A stretch of 64,000 nt of DNA from Saprospiraceae bacterium. Lineage in GTDB: Bacteria > Bacteroidota > Bacteroidia > Chitinophagales > Saprospiraceae. Position 1 is the first letter of the stretch, and every line of letters begins with the position of its first letter. The notes under the pieces are model-generated. The model worked only from the letters and a program-made list of their open reading frames with translations, ran no database searches and was not told the DNA's origin. Positions 1-6,593 of the stretch are shown here, one piece after another. The stretch covers positions 137,769 through 201,768 of the forward strand of contig JADKBS010000014.1 of the NCBI GenBank assembly GCA_016714985.1. The letters run 5' to 3'. A program made the position numbers and the translations under genes.

Positions 1-108
1 GCCATTAGTTCTGTTGACGACGTTTAGGTTCCGTTTTATGGCCCTGCTTATTTTTACATTGTCTTCAACGATGACTATTCTTGGCTGGATGAAATTATTT
101 GCTATCAC
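1..108 (-). CDS. Response regulator, N-terminal part (runs off the left edge)
   Basis: The reverse strand reads from a GTG at 108-106 to the window edge without a stop. The visible residues include RIVIVEDNVKISRAIKRNL, which matches beta-1 and alpha-1 of a REC phospho-acceptor domain: a hydrophobic strand followed by the acidic ED pair that binds Mg2+. An upstream in-frame stop and the lack of an ATG point to GTG as start, 8 nt after the stop codon of the sensor kinase at 117. This is the expected cognate regulator of that kinase. The phosphorylatable Asp and the output domain lie outside the window, so the regulator class cannot be told. The family call is firm; the start is an inference. 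Confidence 0.72.
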   Translation of the reverse strand, partial: MIANNFIQPRIVIVEDNVKISRAIKRNLNVVNRTNG

Positions 109-116
109 AATTGGTC

Positions 117-1139
117 TTATTTTTTGAAATTAATGTGTTCTGGTATTTCGATAAAGAAAGTCGTTCCCTTTCCTTTTTGAGAATTTACCCTGATTTGCCC
201 CTCTAATTTGTTCAAGATAGTTTCTCGAACGAAGTATAATCCAATTCCCACGCCATTTTCCTTTTTGGAGAAGCGAAGGTCGTAAATTTTTTCCAAATCA
301 TTGTTGTCAATTCCATCACCATTATCTTGAACGCTGACTAGGTATTTTTTTTGCTCCAACTTGGTTTGAACTTTTATTTCACCCTGCTTACCTTTAGGTA
401 TTGCTTGAATGGCATTCTTCACCAAATTGTAAACAATCATGGAAAACTCGGTTTTGTTGCTGATGAGGTTGGGCATTCCTAATGCCAAATCTGTTCTGAA
501 TTTGATGTGGTTTTCGTTATTTTTGAAGAAAAACAATACTTCTTCGATGACATCATTAATGGAAAATGCTTCACGGGTATTTTGCTCACTCGGGTCAAAT
601 AATTTCAACAAATTGGTGATTTTGAGTGCATTTACCTCAACTTGTCGGCTTAAACCCTTTAAAGGGTCTTGATACTTATCTGGCAAGTCTTCCTTAAATT
701 CATCCAAATCCGCCCACATTTCCATCAGCATGTTTCGAATGTCATGGTTGATTCCTTGAAGTACCAAAAAGAAAGAAGCACCCGCCGCCCTGGGAAGTAT
801 CTCTTCCAAAAGGTCGTTATTTTCATTAATTTGGGCCTGCAACTCTATTTTGTCATTTTTGAGTTTTTCGGCATCTTTTTTCATTGCAATTTGCTTTTCT
901 CCAAGCTTTTGCAATTCCTCGCTTATCCTTTTTCGCTCTTCCTGTATCCTCCGTATATAATCATCGCTGAGCAAGGCAATGGTTGCAAAATTAGCGAATG
1001 CTTCCATGAATTGCCTCGTGTTGTTTTCCTTGTCATTAAAGTTCTTATGAGTCTTATAGTTGAATATCATCACACCTATGGACGGCCTCCAAACTCCAAC
1101 CGGATGGCAGCAACAGATTTCAAACCACGTGCATGCCAA
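117..1139 (-). CDS. Hybrid sensor kinase, C-terminal segment: coiled coil and histidine kinase core
   Basis: This is the catalytic end of the large sensor that starts near 5664. After the tail of a GAF domain there is a long coiled coil rich in E/K/Q. The phospho-acceptor box INHDIRN follows, then the HATPase_c N-box (NLVKNAIQAI), G1 box (VQDNGDGID), F-box/G2 region (FSKKENGVGIGLYFV) and a closing GKGTTFFIEIP strand. It should autophosphorylate on the box His and pass phosphate to the regulator at 1-108. The first ~20 residues of the open frame (positions 1139 to about 1080) are out-of-frame sequence overlapping the upstream segment. The true protein enters from the other frame around 1080-1090, where one missing base splits the GAF domain. 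Confidence 0.8.
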   Translation of the reverse strand: MACTWFEICCCHPVGVWRPSIGVMIFNYKTHKNFNDKENNTRQFMEAFANFATIALLSDDYIRRIQEERKRISEELQKLGEKQIAMKKDAEKLKNDKIELQAQINENNDLLEEILPRAAGASFFLVLQGINHDIRNMLMEMWADLDEFKEDLPDKYQDPLKGLSRQVEVNALKITNLLKLFDPSEQNTREAFSINDVIEEVLFFFKNNENHIKFRTDLALGMPNLISNKTEFSMIVYNLVKNAIQAIPKGKQGEIKVQTKLEQKKYLVSVQDNGDGIDNNDLEKIYDLRFSKKENGVGIGLYFVRETILNKLEGQIRVNSQKGKGTTFFIEIPEHINFKK

Positions 1140-2347
1140 AAAGTCTTGGTAATGTCTCTTTCTTTCGAAATTTCTTGCGCTACCTGGCTCATCCTCTCTT
1201 TAGAGTCAATATACTGGCTACCGTGCTCAATGACATAGCTGGCCAAATTGGCTTTCTTGCTTGGCTCTCGTCTGTCAAACTCTGGCATAGAATTTCCACC
1301 TACTGCCTTGGCGTCGCCGATGGTGATAGTGTTATCTTCTCCTTGATAAACGAACAATACTACCGAATCTGCTGATGGGGACAACCTATACGCCTTATCC
1401 ACGATGGCTTGCAGGGGAGTCTTATTGTCTCTGTCAATCAATGCGCTAGTAATTGCCTCTATAGCGTAAAGAAAACGACTATTCATAATTGCTGAGGATG
1501 CTTTCCTAGCAACGCTGTTTAAGAAGGTTTCGGAATATCCTTTAATCTCTTCTGAGTTGATTTCCCTTTTTGAAAAAACATTGATAAAGGCTTGGTACTT
1601 GTTATCAGCAATGACCCTTAAGGCAATATAGCCTTTGAAGCCATGCTCAATGCAAAACGTGCAAATTCTGTTAATTTCATTCTCGTCTGGTTTCTCAATG
1701 GAAATCAGACTTTTAAATTGAGTGCTAATCGGGTCTGAAGTTGTTGTTTTGGCGTCAAGAAAATTGTTTTTTTTGTACAGATCATAAAAACTGGGCAAGG
1801 TGGCATCTTTCAAAAGTTTATAGTCTGGCTTATCGGGATGCCTGCGCCTCCAGACGCTTACATAATCCGACTTGAAATACTCTTGTAAAGCCGTGGCCAT
1901 ACCTCTATATACGTCGTATTGTGATATCAAAAAGTTATCGGTCATGCCGCTAATCTTTAATAGTGTCTGGAACTGCTTCTTTTGGAGATAAAAATCAGTT
2001 ATTTTCTTGACAGCCTTCCCATAGACTTCCATGGTCGCTTGGCTGAAAAAATCTTTTTCCTTTGCCATTAGGTTAAATACCCCAGCCAGTGGTGCATTCT
2101 CATTGACTAGCATGGGGAGCGCAAGTTCGGAATTCACGCCCGGAATACATTCTTTGTAGTACTTGTCATGCTCTACGTCACCTGTACTATATGGAAATTT
2201 GCTTTCTGCGACATGTTTTATAATGCCTACCTTTCCTATGTTTTTTTGTTCAAGCAGTGACTTATATTTTTCTATTTCTTCCAAAGAGTAACCAAACAGA
2301 TGTTCTGGTCTGATATTGCCAATTATTTCATCATTAAAGCTCGTCAA
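1076..2347 (-). CDS. Hybrid sensor kinase, middle segment with tandem GAF domains
   Basis: About 420 residues of GAF-type sensory sequence. A first GAF ends with a VYGKAVKKITDFYLQKKQ helix; at least one complete GAF follows (SDYVSVWRRRHPD, then FKGYIALRVIADNKYQAFINVFS), and another starts near ITSALIDRDNKTPLQAIVD and runs past the 3' end (LKSVAAIRLEF) into the kinase segment. The apparent initiation codon is a TTG inside the preceding segment, so this is not a separate gene. Removing one T from the TTT run at about 2343-2345 joins it to the upstream piece as ...VDEL-NDEIIGN.... GAF domains in this architecture bind small ligands or redox cofactors; the ligand is unknown. Confidence 0.7.
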   Translation of the reverse strand: MTSFNDEIIGNIRPEHLFGYSLEEIEKYKSLLEQKNIGKVGIIKHVAESKFPYSTGDVEHDKYYKECIPGVNSELALPMLVNENAPLAGVFNLMAKEKDFFSQATMEVYGKAVKKITDFYLQKKQFQTLLKISGMTDNFLISQYDVYRGMATALQEYFKSDYVSVWRRRHPDKPDYKLLKDATLPSFYDLYKKNNFLDAKTTTSDPISTQFKSLISIEKPDENEINRICTFCIEHGFKGYIALRVIADNKYQAFINVFSKREINSEEIKGYSETFLNSVARKASSAIMNSRFLYAIEAITSALIDRDNKTPLQAIVDKAYRLSPSADSVVLFVYQGEDNTITIGDAKAVGGNSMPEFDRREPSKKANLASYVIEHGSQYIDSKERMSQVAQEISKERDITKTFWHARGLKSVAAIRLEFGGRP

Positions 2348-2621
2348 CGCTATGTTTACCGTAATCAGCCCCTAACCGTTTGGCAATTGCCTCCAGTGAA
2401 TGTTTCAGGAATTCATCATAGCTCAAGTCGGGATTTTCCTTCTCCAGTTTTTCGACAAAGGCATTGACCTCTCGTTTCTTTTCTTTCACATAACTGCTGT
2501 AATAAGGTTGGGCAAGGTTGTCAACATACAATTCCAAGTAGATTCGATTACTTTCCAAAAGCTGACAATATTGAGGCGGCGAAAAGCTAATTTGAGTTTC
2601 CACCGAGAACGTAAAAGCCAT
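2334..2621 (-). CDS. Hybrid sensor kinase, short linker/GAF segment
   Basis: A 95-residue piece linking two GAF-containing segments of the same disrupted sensor. It contains an amphipathic stretch (QYCQLLESNRIYLELYVDNL) followed by a charged helix (YVKEKKREVNAFVEKLEKEN). Its ATG directly follows an in-frame TAA, but adding one A to the AAA run at about 2622-2624 joins it to the preceding frame (GFRMSQLNK-MAFTFSV). In that frame, positions 2640-2722 carry the end of another GAF (IPMISRG, ETVMGVIEVGF), which in turn connects to the segment at 2652-4031 if one A is removed from GAAATGG near 2740. It should not be read as an independent small protein. Confidence 0.55.
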   Translation of the reverse strand: MAFTFSVETQISFSPPQYCQLLESNRIYLELYVDNLAQPYYSSYVKEKKREVNAFVEKLEKENPDLSYDEFLKHSLEAIAKRLGADYGKHSVDEL

Positions 2622-2651
2622 TTATTCAACTGGCTCATCCTAAATCCCACC

Positions 2652-4031
2652 TCAATCACCCCCATCACAGTTTCTTCTTGCTTTTGCTCCTTGGTGTCGA
2701 AAGAATTTCCACGAGAAATCATGGGGATGAAAACCCCTTGCCATTTCTTTATGGCCTAATGGAATGGATATGTCATCGTTAAACAAATTCTGCAAATCCT
2801 CAATGCTTGTATGAGAGATAATTTTGTTCCAAACGACTACCACAAACTCTTTGGTAGCCCTTACCCTTGCCAGTATGTCACCATGTTCGAACGGGTATTG
2901 AGATTTTTCTTTCCAAATTGGGGTTCTTATCTCTGTGGATAATTTTTCATCCTTCACGTATTTGGTGCGTAAATATCTCTCTTCAAAGTCAACCAGCGAG
3001 ATAGCCGCATATTCGTAACCTAAGCCTTCAGTCAAATGTTTTAGGGCCATTTTACAGATTTCATCCGTGGTTGTCATTTGGGAGACCTCGTTAATGCTTT
3101 TGTGGACAGACTGTAATTTTTTGCTGTTTCTATAAGCCTTATATAAGGCATAAACAAGTATTAGTGCAAAAATTATTGCAAAGATGAGCTCCCAATTATA
3201 CCCCCTCTCTACAACAACTGGGGCGTTTATGGGTACCCAATCGCTATTGCCGCCTCGGAAGGCTACCTCAAGATTGTATGTCTTCCAAAACCACCACCTG
3301 TGTTTGAGTTTGTCTTCGGTAAATAAGTAATGCCCATTTTGTTCTGGATATATTACGTTGCCATCTAATTTTAGAATGAAGTTATTGTTGCCGGGGTCTT
3401 GGTAGTGCCCAAGCATCGGAACAATGTCCAGATAACCAAATTTATGTGGCATCTTAATTGTGCAATTTCTTCCAGAAGAATCACTAAGGTCAATAGTTTT
3501 TGTTTGTTTACCTTCTGCTTTGCTATACGTATATTGTAGAACTGGCTTGTGACGCATGGCCTTAGTTAGCCTCAAATGATTTGGATTGAAGAACTCCAAG
3601 CCATTGATACCACCGAAGTAAAGGGCGTCATCAGTTTTAAAGGCAGCCCCACTGTTGAATTCATGGACTTTCAGGCCATCTTTTACCCCATAACGGTTGT
3701 AGCTTTCGGTCTTGAGGTTATAGCAGTAAATTCCGTGGTTGGTTGAAAACCATAAATTACCATTTTTATCTAAAAGAAAGTCGTAAATTATTTCGTCTTG
3801 TAGAGTAGTACCTTTATCCTTTGGCCAAAGCAACTCACCATTTTCTGCGGAAAACAAAAAAAGGCCCTTTTTGTTAGTGCCAACCCAAAGGCTATCCCCA
3901 TCCCGTTCGGCACAGGTAAAATGCGCCCTTAGTGTGTCAGGAATACAAAAAAAATCTGCATCTAGTGCATTGGATATAGAGTCTAACCTGTAAAGACCTT
4001 CTGAGCTCCCCACCACAATCAAGCCATCCAA
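2652..4031 (-). CDS. Hybrid sensor kinase, propeller end, Y_Y_Y domain, transmembrane helix and first GAF
   Basis: The N-terminal half carries Reg_prop beta-propeller blades (SLWVGTNKKGLFLF, GNLWFSTNHGIYCYN, ALYFGGINGLEFFNP). An Ig-like Y_Y_Y domain follows, then one strong transmembrane helix (WELIFAIIFALILVYALY), and then a GAF domain that loses frame near 2740. This is the periplasmic-to-cytoplasmic arrangement of Bacteroides hybrid-two-component-like sensors, which usually detect glycans or other extracellular ligands. The initial Met at 4031 is not a true start: the same frame continues upstream as blade sequence (LFYIYDQEFGENRLPVSF) to about 4150. The last ~35 residues (MARGFHPHDF...) are frame-shifted noise. 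Confidence 0.75.
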   Translation of the reverse strand: MDGLIVVGSSEGLYRLDSISNALDADFFCIPDTLRAHFTCAERDGDSLWVGTNKKGLFLFSAENGELLWPKDKGTTLQDEIIYDFLLDKNGNLWFSTNHGIYCYNLKTESYNRYGVKDGLKVHEFNSGAAFKTDDALYFGGINGLEFFNPNHLRLTKAMRHKPVLQYTYSKAEGKQTKTIDLSDSSGRNCTIKMPHKFGYLDIVPMLGHYQDPGNNNFILKLDGNVIYPEQNGHYLFTEDKLKHRWWFWKTYNLEVAFRGGNSDWVPINAPVVVERGYNWELIFAIIFALILVYALYKAYRNSKKLQSVHKSINEVSQMTTTDEICKMALKHLTEGLGYEYAAISLVDFEERYLRTKYVKDEKLSTEIRTPIWKEKSQYPFEHGDILARVRATKEFVVVVWNKIISHTSIEDLQNLFNDDISIPLGHKEMARGFHPHDFSWKFFRHQGAKARRNCDGGD

Positions 4032-4104
4032 TTCTTTCGCAAATCTGAATTTTTCGTTGCCTCTAGGAAAGCTTACAGGAAGTCGATTTTCCCCAAACTC
4101 TTGG

Positions 4105-4770
4105 TCATAGATATAGAAAAGGGTATCTTCTCTTGCTACCGACCAGCCATTTCCTTATAGAATGCGAATATTCGAGGTTGGTGATAGGGTTGCCTATGGA
4201 TGCCTCATTTTCGATTGGATAATATGTCCTCCTTCCACGGTTCAGTTCAGTCTTTGTGAGCGTATATAGCATGCTACTATCATTGGTGCCAATGAGCAAC
4301 CTATCCCCCTTATGCCCCATTGGCTTGATAGTAAATACATTGTTGCCTTTGCCCCCTAAACTTGTCAGCCGATAAAGTGCCTTCCTTTGTTTTTTGCTTA
4401 CAACAGCTATGCCTCCGTCCTTCAAGCCCAAAAGCAAGGTATCGCTTTGGTCGCCATAAATGCTCCAGATATGACTATGATAGAGTTTATCTGTAGTGTA
4501 ATCCAATTCACTTGTCAATAGGTGCTTGAACATTGGCTTTTCGGATTGCCATAGATTCAAACCACCTTCTTCTACCCCTATCCAAACTACACCCTCGTCA
4601 CTTTGGTAAATGCAGTTGACATAGTCACTTGAGAAATGGTCGCATTCATGTAAGGAGCGGGATGCTTGGAACCCGCTAACGTCTTCCCATTTTCCCAATG
4701 CCCCCCATTTCCCAAGATGCAAACCTGCTTTTTTGGTGCCTACCCAGATAATACCCTTTTTGTCAACCAA
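4105..4770 (-). CDS. Hybrid sensor kinase, central Reg_prop propeller segment
   Basis: This segment holds several Reg_prop blades with their usual signature: GIIWVGTKKAGLHL, GVVWIGVEEGGLNLW, and TLLLGLKDGGIAVVSKKQ. It continues the propeller begun at 5664-4810 and is followed by the propeller end at 2652-4031. Its first Met (4770) lies inside a blade, and the same frame runs upstream to a TAA that ends the previous segment, so the start is not genuine. At the 3' side, dropping one A from GGAAATGG (about 4147-4152) restores the frame (SIR-NGWSVAREDTLFYIYD); the last residues (KWLVGSKRRYPFLYL) are an artefact of the shift. Confidence 0.72.
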   Translation of the reverse strand: MVDKKGIIWVGTKKAGLHLGKWGALGKWEDVSGFQASRSLHECDHFSSDYVNCIYQSDEGVVWIGVEEGGLNLWQSEKPMFKHLLTSELDYTTDKLYHSHIWSIYGDQSDTLLLGLKDGGIAVVSKKQRKALYRLTSLGGKGNNVFTIKPMGHKGDRLLIGTNDSSMLYTLTKTELNRGRRTYYPIENEASIGNPITNLEYSHSIRKWLVGSKRRYPFLYL

Positions 4771-4809
4771 TAACGATGTGATGGTGTTCTCCTCAACCTT
4801 TTTGCGGTT

Positions 4810-5664
4810 TTACATTCGCAAAGAAATAGCGCTTGGGTTGCTATTGCTAATGGACATAGAAGGGATAAAACGATAGATATTCCCTCTTGTTTTCCCCCCA
4901 AAATACAAATTGGAATTTTTGTTGAGAAACAATGCCCTAACCTCCTCGCAGCCTTCCCAAATAGTTGTTAAGCCCCTCGTATTCAAGTCGTAGCCCAACA
5001 CCCCATTCTTGGTGCCAATGAAAAACTGGCCTTTTTTGCGAGGATTGGGTAGCACCGTCATTATTTCAATATCTACCAAGCCATTAACTAATTCAGTGCG
5101 CTTGAACCGATTGTCTACGAAATAAATGCCATTCTTGGAGAAGGCCAATAACTGATGTTTTTCATCGGTGCTGTCCATCCTAGCTATGTGGACGATTTCG
5201 GTCAATGAAGACTTCAGGCTAATGGACTTTTTTACGTCTTGTTGCCATTTGTGGAGGAGAAGGTTTCGTTCGTCAGTGCATACCAAGATATAGTCCTTGC
5301 TCCAGTCATACAGGCAGGTGATTTTTTCAAACAATGATTTTTCATAACCCAAGGCAGGGATAAATGAGGTGCCAATATACTTATCAACTCCATTTTGAGA
5401 GGTTACCCAAACGAAGCCCTGCCTGTCCTGCATGACCATTGAGACAGAATTTTGGGAAAGCCCATCAACAGTGGTCAGGTTTTGAAAAAAATAGTCATTG
5501 CAAGCTGGTTGCCCCAACAAGCGCAAGGGTAGGTACAGGAAAAGGAATATGCCTAGTGTCCGGTTCAATGGTGTTGAGTTGTTCAGGTGTTTAATACAAA
5601 GGCATAAAGTTAGTACTTTCTGAGAAAGCAAAGAATATAATTCTATGGTTTTTTGCATAGGCAT
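4810..5664 (-). CDS. Hybrid sensor kinase, N-terminal segment: signal sequence and first propeller blades
   Basis: This is the 5' end of the sensor. A hydrophobic export signal (GIFLFLYLPLRLLGQPAC) is followed by the hallmark opening of Reg_prop sensors, YFFQNLTTVDGLSQNSV, and the first blade QGFVWVTSQNGVDKY. ATG at 5664 is preferred over an upstream TTG. It ends at an in-frame TAA (4812-4810), but blade sequence continues directly in the same frame (VEENTITSLLVDKKG). The stop is therefore either a nonsense change or the result of two cancelling indels: one more A and one less G here would give a stop-free reading. It lies just downstream of the TonB 3' remnant at 5676-5858. Confidence 0.75.
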   Translation of the reverse strand: MPMQKTIELYSLLSQKVLTLCLCIKHLNNSTPLNRTLGIFLFLYLPLRLLGQPACNDYFFQNLTTVDGLSQNSVSMVMQDRQGFVWVTSQNGVDKYIGTSFIPALGYEKSLFEKITCLYDWSKDYILVCTDERNLLLHKWQQDVKKSISLKSSLTEIVHIARMDSTDEKHQLLAFSKNGIYFVDNRFKRTELVNGLVDIEIMTVLPNPRKKGQFFIGTKNGVLGYDLNTRGLTTIWEGCEEVRALFLNKNSNLYFGGKTRGNIYRFIPSMSISNSNPSAISLRM

Positions 5665-5675
5665 CAATTTTTACC

Positions 5676-5858
5676 TCACAACTCCACCATCACCCCCACA
5701 CTAGGTATCGGCGTCCCCGTCTCCGCGCTCAACGATTTCAGCTTGTACCACTGCTGCCCTGCCGGCGCATCCGGGTTTTCGATGATGCCCCTGCCGATGG
5801 GCGTGCCGTTTGCGTCCAATGGGCGGTCGAGGATGAGGACTGGCAGGCCGACGGTGAC
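5676..5858 (-). pseudogene. Orphan 3' end of a TonB-dependent receptor gene
   Basis: The reverse strand encodes a ~60-residue tail (GLPVLILDRPLD, IIENPDAPAGQQ, LKSLSAETGTPIPSVGVMVEL with its TGA at 5678-5676) that duplicates the end of the receptor at 6583-8991. By eye the two copies differ at about 20 of ~170 bases and both retain the stop codon. It directly follows the TGA of the KilA-N gene in the same frame and has no start of its own, so it is not expressed as a separate protein. Either a related receptor once stood here and was replaced, or insertion of the KilA-N gene duplicated or recombined the 3' end. Confidence 0.8.
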
Positions 5859-6593
5859 TCACCCAATCACCTCCTTCAGTACATCGCTATGGTAGGTGTT
5901 CACCACGCCATATTTGGCATCGTACGCTTTGCCAACGGACAGCTTTTTCGCCCGGCTTTTTTGGGTGGCCGAATAGCCCCATTTCTGTGCCTTGTCCAAC
6001 GGACAGGCAATGGCGTGGAGGGCGCACCAGCCCGATATGGAGTAATAGTTTTCATCAATGGTGGATACCTTCGCTTCCAGTTCGTCGAGTCTTTCCGAAA
6101 CGATGTCCAATTCCGCCCGGAACTGCGAATTGGTTTTCTCCTGCAATTCCAATTGGTCAACAATCATGCGCAGGCTCTTGATGATGCCGCCGCTTTGGTG
6201 GTGCGGTATTTCGGTTCTCCCGGTCGTCAGAAGCTCATGGATGCGGTCGTAAATCCATAGCTCGAAGAATGGGCTTAACCAAGCGGCGAATTTCAGGGCG
6301 ATTTTTTCATGCACCCAGGTGCCTTGTGGGAGGTTTCCGCCTTTTACGACCTTAATCAATTCCGGGTAAATCCTTGCGAGGCTTTCCGCATTGACGCTGC
6401 CCATTTTACCGAGGCGGGAATTGTCGTATCGGCTCATTTTCAACGAGTTATGAAGGGCGTCAATGAATTCTGCCGTTTGTTTCAACCTAAAAAACTCGTT
6501 GATTGCCTTGCCGAATATGGCAGCCATTTCCGTCGCATTGATGAGCTTGCTTCCGTCCCCATCCTCCTCGCGGGCATCGTCATCACAACTCAA
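5859..6593 (-). CDS. KilA-N domain protein (phage-type antirepressor/DNA-binding family)
   Basis: Residues ~15-130 match the KilA-N fold: GSKLINATEMAAIFGK, then FFRLKQTAEFIDAL, NAESLARIYPEL, and the family-typical WVHEKIALKFAAWLSPFF and LWIYDRIHELL. A coiled coil follows (LELQEKTNSQFRAELDIVSERL) and a C-terminal region of unknown role. KilA-N proteins are DNA-binding proteins of phages and large DNA viruses, often antirepressors. The only start is a TTG that overlaps the receptor's last codons; the first ATG lies inside the domain, so the true 5' end may be missing. The gene is wedged between two copies of the receptor 3' end, which suggests it arrived by transfer. No other phage genes are near. 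Confidence 0.72.
   Translation of the reverse strand: MSCDDDAREEDGDGSKLINATEMAAIFGKAINEFFRLKQTAEFIDALHNSLKMSRYDNSRLGKMGSVNAESLARIYPELIKVVKGGNLPQGTWVHEKIALKFAAWLSPFFELWIYDRIHELLTTGRTEIPHHQSGGIIKSLRMIVDQLELQEKTNSQFRAELDIVSERLDELEAKVSTIDENYYSISGWCALHAIACPLDKAQKWGYSATQKSRAKKLSVGKAYDAKYGVVNTYHSDVLKEVIG

Noticed and set aside
4810..4812. Stop-codon readthrough or recoding in the sensor gene
   Set aside because: The stop is TAA, not TGA; the region has other single-base faults, and two cancelling indels or a point error explain it better than recoding.
5859..6593. Prophage around the KilA-N gene
   Set aside because: No integrase, structural or lysis genes lie nearby; neighbours are receptor and sensor genes.
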